Assembly: GCF_000526375.1 (NCBI RefSeq)
Contig: NZ_JAFY01000002.1
Span: 310,001 to 374,000, forward strand
Direction: 5' to 3'
DNA length: 64,000 nt
Origin: Aminiphilus circumscriptus DSM 16581
Lineage (GTDB): Bacteria > Synergistota > Synergistia > Synergistales > Aminiphilaceae
Positions 45,166 through 53,984 of this stretch are shown here, piece by piece. How positions within the stretch are numbered: position 1 is the first letter of the stretch; the number at the start of each line of letters is the position of its first letter. The notes beneath the pieces are model-generated. The model saw only the letters and a program-made list of their open reading frames with translations. It did not search any database and had not been told where the DNA came from. Both the position numbers and the translations under genes were made by a program.

Positions 45166-45876
45166 ATGAGTGAACTGCACATACGAACAGCCCTCGGCTT
45201 CATTGAGGTCGTCGGTCTCGCTGCCGCGGTGGCGGCTGCCGACGCGGCTCTCAAGGCGGCGAACGTAAGTCTTGTGGGGCGCGAGATCTCCAAAGGATAC
45301 GGCTATGTGACGGTGAAGATCGCCGGCGACGTGGGCGCCGTGAAAGCCGCTCTCGCCGCGGCGAAGGCCGTGTCGGAAAAGGTGAGCAAGGTCTGGTCCG
45401 TGGACGTGATCCCTCGTCCCGCCTCCGCCATCGGTCCCGTGCTCACCTTCAACAGGGAAACCCAGGGCGCCTCCGAGTGGGTTGCGGCACACGGCCCCCG
45501 GGAGACGTTCTCCACCGCGCCGGAGAAAGAAGAAAAAAAAAGCCCTTTCGTTCCCCCGTCTCCGTCCGAAGAACGGCCCTCCGTCGCAGAGACCGAAGAG
45601 GCCGTTCCGGCTCCACAGGGAGACGGGAAAGGACTTCCGGAACGGACGTCGATCGTGGAGCCGGAACAGCAACCTTCCGCCCCTTCGGAGACGCCGGAGG
45701 AAGGCGCGGGTGGGGACGGACAGGACGACGCGCGCGAGGAACCGGACTCTTCCGCTCTCCCACATGGGGAAGACACGGTTGAGATTTCCGAGGCACCGGT
45801 AAAATCCCCCCAGCCCGAGAGCACGCGGGAGACGGCGCGGCGGAGCAAGAAACGAGAGAGCAAACGCAACCGATAG
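45166..45876 (+). CDS. pduK: BMC shell protein with long charged tail (PduK-like)
   Basis: A 236-residue protein. Residues 1-95 are a BMC domain ([36 protein letters not shown]). The remaining 140 residues are a Pro/Glu/Ser-rich disordered-looking tail ending in a very basic SKKRESKRNR. Salmonella PduK also has a tail, but that one carries cysteines; none are visible here. The tail might bind nucleic acid or other shell parts. Position between pduH and pduJ matches pduK. Confidence 0.85.
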   Translation: MSELHIRTALGFIEVVGLAAAVAAADAALKAANVSLVGREISKGYGYVTVKIAGDVGAVKAALAAAKAVSEKVSKVWSVDVIPRPASAIGPVLTFNRETQGASEWVAAHGPRETFSTAPEKEEKKSPFVPPSPSEERPSVAETEEAVPAPQGDGKGLPERTSIVEPEQQPSAPSETPEEGAGGDGQDDAREEPDSSALPHGEDTVEISEAPVKSPQPESTRETARRSKKRESKRNR

Positions 45877-46005
45877 AAATTGCCCTCTTCAGGGCACTCC
45901 TTTCTCGTGAACAATGCGCAGCAAGAAAGACAGGGACATCCATCGGCCTCTTCGAAGTGCGTCGGAAGAGGCGACAACGCGGTAAACACCTAAGGAGGCG
46001 CGAAA

Positions 46006-46320
46006 ATGACCCAGGAAGCGCTCGGAATGATCGAAACACGCGGACTGGTGGGCTCCGTGGAGGCAGCGGACGCCATGGTCAAGGCGGCCAACGTGACCCT
46101 CGTGGGACAGCGGCTCACCGGTGGCGGACTGGTCACCGTCATGGTCCGCGGTGATGTGGGCGCCGTGAAGGCCGCCGTGGACGCCGGGACCGCCGCGGCA
46201 TCCCGCGTCGGCGAAGTGGTCTCCACCCACGTGATCGCCCGTCCCCACGGGGAGATCGAGGGAATTCTCCCCTCCCCCGAGGGAACGCAGACCGAACAGA
46301 TCGAAATCTGCAAGGATTAG
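46006..46320 (+). CDS. pduJ: Hexameric BMC shell protein PduJ-type
   Basis: A 104-residue BMC protein close to the PduA-type one at 38650 ([39 protein letters not shown]). It ends in a short acidic tail. AAGGAGG lies upstream of the ATG. Two major hexamer genes in one operon is the usual Pdu pattern. Confidence 0.93.
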   Translation: MTQEALGMIETRGLVGSVEAADAMVKAANVTLVGQRLTGGGLVTVMVRGDVGAVKAAVDAGTAAASRVGEVVSTHVIARPHGEIEGILPSPEGTQTEQIEICKD

Positions 46321-46329
46321 GACGCCATC

Positions 46330-46998
46330 ATGGAGCTGGAACGATCCCTCGTCGAACGCGTGACCCGGAAGGTCATCGAAGCCCTTGACGGGAATCCGGC
46401 AACGTCCCTTGAGACGGCGTCCTCCTGTCCGGGGTATGTCGTGGCGGGCGTGAGCAATCGTCATGTCCACCTCTCGCCGGAGCACGTGGAGATTCTTTTC
46501 GGAAAGGGATACCGGCTCACCGTTCTGCGGGACCTCCGCCAACCAGGACAGTACGCCTGCAAGGAGACGCTCCACGTGGTCACCTGGGGAGGCGTTCTCG
46601 AAAACGTACGCATTCTCGGCCCCGAGAGGAAGAGCAGTCAATTCGAACTCTCCCTCTCGGATGCCAGAAAACTCCGCATCGACCCGCCTCTCGCCAAAAG
46701 CGGGAGCAAGGCCGCGTGTCCTTCGGTTCTGCTCGTCGGCCCCAGGGGAAGCGTGGTACTCGACTCGGGCATCGGTCTCGCCTGGAGACATGTCCATCTT
46801 TCCCTGCCGGAAGCACAGGTCTTGGGTCTGAAGGACGGCGATGAAACAGACGTGGAAGTAGAAGGCGAACGGGGCATCGTGTTCCGAAAGGTTTGGGTTC
46901 GGGTGCACGAGAGCTTCCTGAGCGAGTTTCACGTGGACGTGGACGAGGCCAATGCCTGCGGCCTCAAGACAGGGGATCTGGTGCGGCTATGTCTGTGA
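46330..46998 (+). CDS. pduL: Phosphate propanoyltransferase PduL
   Basis: A 222-residue phosphotransacylase converting acyl-CoA to acyl-phosphate and recycling CoA inside the compartment. ERSLVERVTRKVIEALDG is an N-terminal targeting helix. SNRHVHLSPEHVEILFG and WRHVHLSLPEAQVLGL carry the zinc-binding histidines of its two beta-barrels. It overlaps the next gene by 10 bases. No acyl-phosphate kinase gene (pduW) is in this window. Confidence 0.94.
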   Translation: MELERSLVERVTRKVIEALDGNPATSLETASSCPGYVVAGVSNRHVHLSPEHVEILFGKGYRLTVLRDLRQPGQYACKETLHVVTWGGVLENVRILGPERKSSQFELSLSDARKLRIDPPLAKSGSKAACPSVLLVGPRGSVVLDSGIGLAWRHVHLSLPEAQVLGLKDGDETDVEVEGERGIVFRKVWVRVHESFLSEFHVDVDEANACGLKTGDLVRLCL

Positions 46999-48095
46999 AC
47001 CGATCCGTCGGCGGCTTCATCTCTTCTTCCGTCATCGCCCGCCCCGGCGAGGATCTCGAGCGAATGCTCCCCTCCTTCGGAGACGGCAGGCGCGTCGCCC
47101 CCTCTCCGGAACCGGCAGGAAGGGGTCTGATTTTTTGCGGCCGCTCCGGCGGAAACGAAAATCCTTCCGCCGCAACAGGCAGCGCACAGGTCGCCGAGGC
47201 GGAGGCGGTGTTTGGAACCTGCCCGGAGACTGTACCCCTCCCCTACGACGAACAGTTTGTGAAACACCTGCTGGCACCCCTCGACGAGGCACTGTTCCGG
47301 GAAGAACCCCTGACATCCTGGAACAAACTGTATCTCGGCTTCGATCTGGGCACGACAAACCTGGTCCTTGTGGCCCTCAACGAGGAGGGACAGCCCGTCT
47401 CGGCGGTCCTCGAATCCTCCCGCTCGTCCATCCGCGACGGCGTGGTGGTGGATTACATGGCGGCCATGACGGGCATGCGCTCCTGCCTCGAACGTCTTCA
47501 GCACCGACTTGGCAGGGCCGTCACCGGCATCGGTGCCGCGGCCTATCCTCCGGGAATCTCGGAGCGGACCGCGAAGGTCTGCGCCAACATCGTGGAATCC
47601 CTCGGCTTCGACTGCAAGGGGCTTTACGAGGAGCCCACCGCCGCGGCTGCCGCGTTGGGGACTTCCGAGGGGGCCATCGTCGATATCGGCGGCGGCACCA
47701 CGGGCATCTCGGTCCTTCGGGAGGGCAAAGTGGTCTACACCGCAGACGAGCCCACCGGGGGCACGCACATGACGCTGGTCCTGTCCGGCGCGCTGGGGCT
47801 CGACTTCGACGCCGCGGAGACGCTCAAGCGGAACAAGACCGAACAGATCCGCCTCGTGCCCATGCTCAAGCCCGTCCTCGAAAAAATGGCCACCATCGTG
47901 CGCCATCATCTCGATGTGAGCGGCTTCTACGGAAAGGTACCCGTTCTTCTCGTGGGGGGAGGCGCGGCCTTTCCCGGCGCGGAGGCCATCATGGAGCGCA
48001 TCATCGAGCAGCCGGTGACGCTGGCACCACATCCGCTGCTGGTGACCCCCGCGGGGATCGCCAGAAACCTCTGGAGGGAACAGCATGGCCGTTGA
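46989..48095 (+). CDS. eutJ: EutJ-like actin-fold chaperone with BMC-derived N-terminal tail
   Basis: A 368-residue protein. Residues about 110-365 are a EutJ/FtsA-like actin-fold ATPase (LYLGFDLGTTNLVLVAL, AAAYPPGISERTA, YEEPTAAAAALGTSEGAIVDI, VLLVGGGAAFPGAEAIM). The first 33 residues (VGGFISSSVIARPGEDLERM) closely mimic the C-terminal strand and tail of the PduA/PduJ proteins, here [13 protein letters not shown] in PduJ. A linker of about 75 residues joins them. The EutJ role is unproven; a shell or enzyme chaperone is assumed. Confidence 0.85.
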   Translation: MSVNRSVGGFISSSVIARPGEDLERMLPSFGDGRRVAPSPEPAGRGLIFCGRSGGNENPSAATGSAQVAEAEAVFGTCPETVPLPYDEQFVKHLLAPLDEALFREEPLTSWNKLYLGFDLGTTNLVLVALNEEGQPVSAVLESSRSSIRDGVVVDYMAAMTGMRSCLERLQHRLGRAVTGIGAAAYPPGISERTAKVCANIVESLGFDCKGLYEEPTAAAAALGTSEGAIVDIGGGTTGISVLREGKVVYTADEPTGGTHMTLVLSGALGLDFDAAETLKRNKTEQIRLVPMLKPVLEKMATIVRHHLDVSGFYGKVPVLLVGGGAAFPGAEAIMERIIEQPVTLAPHPLLVTPAGIARNLWREQHGR

Positions 48096-48822
48096 CGTGG
48101 ACACCCTCGTCGAACTGGTGCTGCAACGACTCCTCCGTCCTCGGGTGGGACTTCTCTGGTGGAACGAAACCCTTCCGTCCGCCCGGATGCCCGAGGAGGA
48201 GATCACCTGGATCCACTATCTGGGGACGAAATGCCTTCCCAGAGAGTCGGTCCGTCCCTGCATCACTCTGGCGATGCTCGACGCCCCGGAGGAAGAGGCG
48301 AAGACGCTCACGCTCCTCGCCATTCCAAGATGCCGCCCGAGCCTGCTTCAGGAACTGATCACGGGCATTCCCGCGTCACCCGAGGCGCGCCTTGTTGCAG
48401 GGTGTCTCGCCCAGGGGATTTCCGTCGTGGCCGACACGAACCACCTCGCCTCGTGGCACTCCTGGAAGGGAGCCTTGGGAGCGCGGCTCCGCAACGCCTT
48501 CGACGAACTGGAATCCCTCGGCATGACCCTGATCGGACGGGAGACTCAAGCCGCTTCTCCGGATGACTTCCGTGGAGCACCGGCAAATGCGCTTTCACAA
48601 ACGGCAGCAACAGCGGTGACGGTGGAAACGAGGGCCTCCGTCGGCCCGGACGACCTTCTCCGGCAGCGAAAGGACGGTCCCTTCTGGATCACCTGGAAAG
48701 AACTCGCCGGACACGTGGAAGGCAAAACCTTCCTGACACTTCCTCCGGGAGCGCGACTCACCGCGGAAGCGGCGGATCGCCTGTCGGCCCTTCGTATCGC
48801 AGTGTACAGGGAGGAGGCATAA
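48085..48822 (+). CDS. Microcompartment accessory protein at the pduM position
   Basis: A 245-residue soluble protein I can only tentatively assign. The start (VDTLVELVLQRLLRP) is a targeting-type helix. The centre (ARLVAGCLAQGISVVADTNH, NAFDELESLGMTLIG) and the C-terminal FLTLPPGARLTAEAADRL with LRIAVYREEA resemble flavoprotein-like or PduM-like genes found in other microcompartment loci. It overlaps eutJ by 11 bases. PduM is needed for core assembly in Salmonella; equivalence here is inference. Confidence 0.6.
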   Translation: MAVDVDTLVELVLQRLLRPRVGLLWWNETLPSARMPEEEITWIHYLGTKCLPRESVRPCITLAMLDAPEEEAKTLTLLAIPRCRPSLLQELITGIPASPEARLVAGCLAQGISVVADTNHLASWHSWKGALGARLRNAFDELESLGMTLIGRETQAASPDDFRGAPANALSQTAATAVTVETRASVGPDDLLRQRKDGPFWITWKELAGHVEGKTFLTLPPGARLTAEAADRLSALRIAVYREEA

Positions 48823-48826
48823 TCCC

Positions 48827-49147
48827 ATGGTCATGACCTATCAACTCATCCTCTCCCCTTCCGAGACAACGAAAAAAATGCTTTTGCGCCGCATGGGTTT
48901 TCGAGAGGAAGAGGGCAAAGAACTGCTGCGGAACGGCTCTTCCCCTTGGGGTGCCGTCCTCCTGGTTCAGGGAGGAGTGGCGGAAATATTTGCCGCCGTC
49001 GATCTGGGCACGAAAGCGGCCCCGGTGACGGCGCGGGAAGTCTGGGGAAACTGTCCGCAGCACATCAACACAGTGGCTTTCATCGGAGCGGTGGCGGACA
49101 TCCGCACCTGTCTCCAGGCTTTGCAGAGCGGGGGGTTGGTGAAATGA
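48827..49147 (+). CDS. Small, probably permuted BMC-fold shell protein
   Basis: A 106-residue protein not matching a standard Pdu protein. Residues about 40-100 follow the BMC pattern (strand WGAVLLVQGG, helix VAEIFAAVDLGTKAA, strand INTVAFIGAV, helix ADIRTCLQAL), and the preceding YQLILSPSETTKKMLLRRMG could supply the strand that normally ends the domain. This is the same permutation as PduU/EutS. A Cys-Pro-Gln-His pair sits in the loop between the central strands. It overlaps pduN by ATGA. Confidence 0.65.
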   Translation: MVMTYQLILSPSETTKKMLLRRMGFREEEGKELLRNGSSPWGAVLLVQGGVAEIFAAVDLGTKAAPVTAREVWGNCPQHINTVAFIGAVADIRTCLQALQSGGLVK

Positions 49148-49443
49148 AACTCGGGAAGATCGTCGGATCCGTCGTTGCAACCCGCAAGGACGACCGCCTC
49201 GTGGGGCACAAGCTCCTCGTGGTACAGCTTCTCATGCCCGGAAGAGAAGGATACCGCCCCGGCAAGGACGAGGGCGGCTTTTCCGTCGCCGTCGATCTCG
49301 TAGGATCCGGAACGGGAGATACGGTGCTTCTCTGCACGGGCAGCTCCGCCCGAACCGCCTCTGGGGATCCCGCGTCCCCCATCGACATGGCCGTCGTGGG
49401 CATCGTGGACACGGTGGACGTGGACCATCGAGAGGTGCTCTGA
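49144..49443 (+). CDS. pduN: Pentameric vertex protein PduN (EutN/CcmL family)
   Basis: A 99-residue BMC-P protein that caps the polyhedral vertices. KLGKIVGSVVATRKDDRLVGHKLL and the ATPIDMAVVGIVD-like SPIDMAVVGIVDTVDVD segment are diagnostic. The start overlaps the preceding stop. PduN absence causes open shells in Salmonella, so its presence supports closed compartments. Confidence 0.93.
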   Translation: MKLGKIVGSVVATRKDDRLVGHKLLVVQLLMPGREGYRPGKDEGGFSVAVDLVGSGTGDTVLLCTGSSARTASGDPASPIDMAVVGIVDTVDVDHREVL

Positions 49444-49444
49444 C

Positions 49445-50401
49445 ATGGGCCGGGTCACGACACGAACCGGAGACGGCGGCACGACTCGCCTCTGGGACGG
49501 AACTCCCGTTCCCAAAGACGACCCGAGAATCCGTTTGAACGGCGCCCTGGACGAGACGACCTCCGCCCTCGGCCTCGCGAGAGGACTGGCTCCACTGTCC
49601 CTGAAAGAAGATTTGGAACGCCTCCAGCGTGAAATTTCCGGCCTCATGGCCTATGTGGCGCGGGGCAAAAAGGACGCGGCCGTTCCCGACGCGGCAGGGC
49701 TGGAATCGTGGATCGAGCGCCTTCTCGCGGCCTATCCCGTTCCCGACGAATTTCTCTTTCCCGGGGACACTGCCGTGGGTGGAGCGCTCCATCTGGCGCG
49801 CGCGCTCTCCAGACGGGCGGAGCGGGATGCCCTTCCTCTCGCCAGAGAGGGCATTCTCGCACCCGATGCCATGCGTTACCTCAACCGGCTTTCGGACATG
49901 CTCTTCGTTCTTGCCGTGGCGGCGGACAGGGAGGCAATGGTGGAACGAATCACGAAAAACGTGCTGAAGACGGTTTCCCGGGAAAACGGCTCCCGCAGCT
50001 CCCTCTCCCGGGAAAATGCCAAGCGGCTTCTCGCCGCCATGGAACTCGCGGCGGAACAGATGGGAGTCCCCATGGTCCTCGCCGTCTGCGACGGTGCGGG
50101 AGACCCCGTGGCCTTTCTCCGCATGGACGGAGCGCTTCCCGTCAGCCTTACCCTGGCTCCGAAAAAAGCTCGCACAGCGGTACGACTCCGCATGACCACC
50201 GCCCAGTTGACCTCTCTCGTGCAACCCGGCGCGATGCTCTACGGCCTCACGGGTGATCCGGACATCGTCGCCTTCGGTGGAGGAATCCCACTCCGCCGGG
50301 GAGACGAGGTCTGCGGCGGCGTGGGCGTCTCCGGAGGTTCGGTCGAACAGGACATTGCCATCGCCGAGGCGGCTCTTGCCGCCTGGAATGAGAACGAATG
50401 A
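49445..50401 (+). CDS. pduO: Cob(I)alamin adenosyltransferase PduO with GlcG-like domain
   Basis: A 318-residue two-domain protein. Residues 1-165 are the PduO-type adenosyltransferase (TRTGDGGTTRLWDG, RLNGALDETTSALG, RYLNRLSDMLFVLA). Residues 185-315 are a GlcG/HbpS-type domain (GVPMVLAVCDGAGDPVAF, VAFGGGIPLRRGDEVCGGVG) thought to bind heme or cobalamin. It makes adenosylcobalamin for PduCDE. No other adenosyltransferase is in the window, so it may also serve the B12 biosynthesis genes. Confidence 0.94.
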   Translation: MGRVTTRTGDGGTTRLWDGTPVPKDDPRIRLNGALDETTSALGLARGLAPLSLKEDLERLQREISGLMAYVARGKKDAAVPDAAGLESWIERLLAAYPVPDEFLFPGDTAVGGALHLARALSRRAERDALPLAREGILAPDAMRYLNRLSDMLFVLAVAADREAMVERITKNVLKTVSRENGSRSSLSRENAKRLLAAMELAAEQMGVPMVLAVCDGAGDPVAFLRMDGALPVSLTLAPKKARTAVRLRMTTAQLTSLVQPGAMLYGLTGDPDIVAFGGGIPLRRGDEVCGGVGVSGGSVEQDIAIAEAALAAWNENE

Positions 50402-50429
50402 CAACGGGGAAGACCCGGAGGTGATTTCC

Positions 50430-51836
50430 GTGGAAGACAAGGAACGACTCATGCAGGAAGTGATTCGCCAGGTCCTCGCCCGTCTCGGAACGGAAGAAGC
50501 GAACGGCGAAGGCGCCTCGCAGTTCGGCTTCGACAGCGTCGATGCCGCCGTGGCAGCCTGTGAGAAGGCCCAAAAGAGTTGGCAGTGGGATTTCTCTCTT
50601 GAGCAACGCATTCGCATCGTGAACGGTCTTCGGGAGGACCTTCTCCAGGAGGACTCCCTTGAGGAAGTCTCCCGTCTGGCACTTGAAGAAACCGGCATGG
50701 GGCGCCTGGACGACAAAATTCTCAAGAAACGTCTCGCCGTGGAAAAAACCCCGGGACCCGAATACTTCACCACCCGGGCTATCTCCGGCGACCATGGGCT
50801 TGTGCTGGAGGAGCTCTCTCCCTTCGGGGTCATCGCCTCCATCACCCCCTCCACGAACCCCGTGGCATCGGTGTACAACAACACCATCTGCATGATCGCC
50901 GGCGGCAACGGCGTGGTCTTCGCTCCCCATCCCGGAGCGGTGAAATGCTCGCTCCGGGCGGTTGAACTCGTGACACGGTCCCTGGCGAAGCGAGGAGCCC
51001 CGGAGGGTCTCGTGGTCACACTCACCCAGCCCAGCATGGAGAACCTCAAAGCCCTCATGACGCACCGGACCGTGCGCCTCGTCGCCGCCACGGGCGGCCC
51101 CGGCGTGGTGAAGGCCGCTCTTTCGTCGGGCAAACCCGCCATCGGCGCCGGCCCGGGGAACCCCCCCGTTGTGGTGGACGAGACGGCGGACATCCGCAAG
51201 GCCGCGCGAGATGTCATCCTCGGGTGCTCCTTCGACAACAATCTTCCCTGCATCGCCGAAAAGGAACTCTTCGTGGTGAACTGCGTCGCGGACGAACTCA
51301 AAAAACACATGCTTGACCAGGGCGCCTTCGAAGTCAAGGAGCCGGACCTCGTGAAGCGGCTTCAGGAACTCGTTCTCAATCCGGATCACTCGGTGAACCG
51401 TTCCATGGTGGGCAAATCAGCCCCCTACTATCTCGAGAAACTGGGCATCAAGGTGGGTGCGAACGTGCGCGTCGTTCTCGTGGAGACCACCGAGGACCAC
51501 CCCTTCGTGCAGGAGGAACTGCTCATGCCGATTCTTCCTCTGGTCCGGGTGGCGGACTTCGACGAAGCCCTCTGCGCCTCCCTCCGGGCGGAGCATGGAT
51601 TCCGTCACTCCGCGGCGATCCACAGCACCAACATCACCCATATGAGCCGCATGGCCCGGGCCATGGAAACCACCATCTTCACGAAAAACGCTCCCTCCTT
51701 CGCCTCCATCGGCGTCGGCGGTGACTGCCCCACGGCGTTCACCATCGCCACCACCACCGGCCAGGGTCCCACGACGCCGCTCTCCTTCTGCCGGACCCGG
51801 CGTTGTGTCCTCGCCGGAGCATTCCGCATCATCTAG
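50430..51836 (+). CDS. pduP: CoA-acylating aldehyde dehydrogenase PduP
   Basis: A 468-residue NAD-dependent enzyme converting propionaldehyde or 3-hydroxypropionaldehyde to the acyl-CoA. ERLMQEVIRQVLARLG is the N-terminal targeting helix. The catalytic Cys274 is in FDNNLPCIAEKEL and the NAD site in ITPSTNPVAS and GPGNPPVVVD. GTG 50430 has a perfect GGAGGTG upstream. It consumes the toxic aldehyde made by the dehydratase inside the shell. Confidence 0.95.
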   Translation: MEDKERLMQEVIRQVLARLGTEEANGEGASQFGFDSVDAAVAACEKAQKSWQWDFSLEQRIRIVNGLREDLLQEDSLEEVSRLALEETGMGRLDDKILKKRLAVEKTPGPEYFTTRAISGDHGLVLEELSPFGVIASITPSTNPVASVYNNTICMIAGGNGVVFAPHPGAVKCSLRAVELVTRSLAKRGAPEGLVVTLTQPSMENLKALMTHRTVRLVAATGGPGVVKAALSSGKPAIGAGPGNPPVVVDETADIRKAARDVILGCSFDNNLPCIAEKELFVVNCVADELKKHMLDQGAFEVKEPDLVKRLQELVLNPDHSVNRSMVGKSAPYYLEKLGIKVGANVRVVLVETTEDHPFVQEELLMPILPLVRVADFDEALCASLRAEHGFRHSAAIHSTNITHMSRMARAMETTIFTKNAPSFASIGVGGDCPTAFTIATTTGQGPTTPLSFCRTRRCVLAGAFRII

Positions 51837-51851
51837 GAGGCGACATTCATC

Positions 51852-53180
51852 ATGGAAGCGGAGCGGCTCGTGCAGCAGGTCTACGAGGCGGGGGTCGTCG
51901 GCGCCGGTGGCGCCGGTTTTCCCACCCACGTGAAACTCAAGGCGAAGGGCATCGACACCTACCTCATCAACGGCGCCGAATGCGAACCGCTGCTCACGGT
52001 GGACCAGCATCTCATGTGTGAAGAGGCACCCCGCCTCGTCGCGGCGGGGCTTGCCGTGGCGGCGGCCCTCGGAGGAGCACGGCTCGTCTTCGGCCTGAAG
52101 AAGAAGTACGCTCCCCAGATCGCGGCCCTTCGGGCCTGCGGTGCCGAGGTCGTCGAAGTGGGCAACTCCTATCCGGCTGGAGACGAGGTCATCCTGATCC
52201 ACGAGATCCTGGGACGGCACGTCCCCGAGGCGGGACTCCCTCTCCAGGTGGGGGTTGTGGTGAACAATCCGGAGACGCTCTACAACATCGCCGGAGCCAT
52301 GGACGGCCTTCCCGTGACCCATACCTTCGTCACCGTAGGCGGTGCCGTGCCGCGTCCCGGCGTGTGGCGGGTACCGATCGGCGCTCCCGCATCGCTTCTT
52401 CTCGACGCCGCGGGAGGCTCCATCGTGAAGGATCCGGTCTTCATCGAGGGCGGCCCCATGACGGGGAAGTACCGTTTCGACACGAATTTCAACGTCACGA
52501 AGACCACCAAGGGCCTTCTCGTGGTACCCCGCACCTCCGCCCTCGTCCATTACGAGACAATGCCCGTGGAGCAGATGCTCAAACAGGCGAAGGTGGCCTG
52601 CTGCAGCTGTGTCCAGTGTACTGTCACCTGCTCCCGGAACCTCGTCGGGCACGGTCTCGAACCCCATCGGATCATGCGGGCCATCGCCTTCGCGTCCCAG
52701 GCACTTCCGGAGATCGTGAAACAGGCGTTCCTCTGTTCGGAGTGCAACCTCTGCAGCGGTCTCGTGGCCTGCCCCATGGGGCTTTCGCCTCGGCGGGTCA
52801 ACCAGGTTCTCAAAGGAAGCCTCCGGGCCCAGGGCATCAAACCGGACTTTCCGAAACGGGACATCACGCCTCATCCCCAGCGGGCATTCCGACTCGTTCC
52901 CAGCAAGCGGCTGGTACAGCGCCTGGGACTGGCCTCCTACGACAGGGAAACTCCCTACATGGGGGATCTTCCTGTGGGGAACACACCCCTTGCCATCCCC
53001 ACCAAGCAGCACACGGGCGTTCCAGCCGTACCCTGCGTTACTCCGGGAGAGGCCGTTCAAGAGGGACAGATCCTCGGCGCGCCTCCCGAGGGAGCTCTCG
53101 GCGCGACCATCCACGCCTCGCTTTCCGGAACGGTCCTTGCGGTGTCGCCCGAGGCCGTGACGATTCAGCCTGAGCGCTGA
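51852..53180 (+). CDS. pduS: RnfC-like iron-sulfur flavoprotein / cobalamin reductase PduS
   Basis: A 442-residue protein. The N-terminus has the RnfC/Nqo1-like loop VVGAGGAGFPTHVKL and NGAECEPLLTVDQHLM. Two [4Fe-4S] sets follow (CCSCVQCTVTC near 253, CSECNLCSGLVACP near 295), then a C-terminal biotinyl-like SLBB domain. In Salmonella it reduces cob(II)alamin for PduO and may shuttle electrons through PduT. It lies 15 bases after pduP. Confidence 0.94.
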   Translation: MEAERLVQQVYEAGVVGAGGAGFPTHVKLKAKGIDTYLINGAECEPLLTVDQHLMCEEAPRLVAAGLAVAAALGGARLVFGLKKKYAPQIAALRACGAEVVEVGNSYPAGDEVILIHEILGRHVPEAGLPLQVGVVVNNPETLYNIAGAMDGLPVTHTFVTVGGAVPRPGVWRVPIGAPASLLLDAAGGSIVKDPVFIEGGPMTGKYRFDTNFNVTKTTKGLLVVPRTSALVHYETMPVEQMLKQAKVACCSCVQCTVTCSRNLVGHGLEPHRIMRAIAFASQALPEIVKQAFLCSECNLCSGLVACPMGLSPRRVNQVLKGSLRAQGIKPDFPKRDITPHPQRAFRLVPSKRLVQRLGLASYDRETPYMGDLPVGNTPLAIPTKQHTGVPAVPCVTPGEAVQEGQILGAPPEGALGATIHASLSGTVLAVSPEAVTIQPER

Positions 53181-53278
53181 CCTCGGCACGAGCGGCATTC
53201 CCTTCGCTGCAACGCAGCTCGGAAAGGGCAAAGCGCAAGACACCCTGACAAGCTTCTCGGGAAAGGACGGAAGAGACC

Positions 53279-53827
53279 ATGGAAAAAGCCGTTGCCATCG
53301 TAGAACTGCTCAGCGTGGCCCGGGGCGTGGCGACCGCGGATGCCATGCTCAAGGGAGGTGACATCTCCCTCTATTCGGCGTGCAGCATCTGCCCGGGCAA
53401 ATATCTCATCGTCGTGGGAGGCCAGGTGGGCGCCGTCAAGACCGCCCTGGCCCGCGGGCTCGAAGCGGGAGGCGAAGCGGTGAGCGACAGCATGCTCCTG
53501 CCCAACGCCCATCCGGACATTTTTCCCGCGCTGTCGAGCGCCACGGAGGTGAAGGAGATCGCCTCCCTGGGAGTCGTGGAGACCATGAGCGCCCCCGTTG
53601 CGGTCGAGGCCGCCGATGCCGCGGCAAAGGCCGCCCAGGTGAAACTCCTGGAGATCCGCCTGGGACGCGGTATGGGCGCCAAGGCGTTCTTCAGCTTCAC
53701 CGGAGACGTCTCGGAGGTGCGTACCTCCGCAAAGGCCGCGGAGCGGGTCGCCGCCGAAAAGGGACTCCTTGTGGACGTGGTGGTCATCGCCAAGCCCCAC
53801 AGGGACCTGCCACCCTTCGTCGTGTAG
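53279..53827 (+). CDS. pduT: Tandem-BMC shell protein PduT with pore cysteines
   Basis: A 182-residue protein with two BMC domains (AIVELLSVARGVATADAML and SLGVVETMSAPVAVEAADA). SACSICPGKY puts cysteines at the position that binds the central [4Fe-4S] cluster of the PduT trimer, consistent with electron transfer across the shell to PduS. A 98-base gap separates it from pduS. Confidence 0.93.
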   Translation: MEKAVAIVELLSVARGVATADAMLKGGDISLYSACSICPGKYLIVVGGQVGAVKTALARGLEAGGEAVSDSMLLPNAHPDIFPALSSATEVKEIASLGVVETMSAPVAVEAADAAAKAAQVKLLEIRLGRGMGAKAFFSFTGDVSEVRTSAKAAERVAAEKGLLVDVVVIAKPHRDLPPFVV

Positions 53828-53984
53828 GAAACAGGCGAGAAACGGAGGCAGACTGCCTCTTTGGTACAACGATCAGGAGCATCGAGTGCGGAAGTGACTG
53901 TGGCTTTCCGTTCCGGGAAGGAAATCCGAACGGACGGGAACCTTGGGGAAATCACCGGGTACGAAACAGAAGGAGTGTGAAAAC

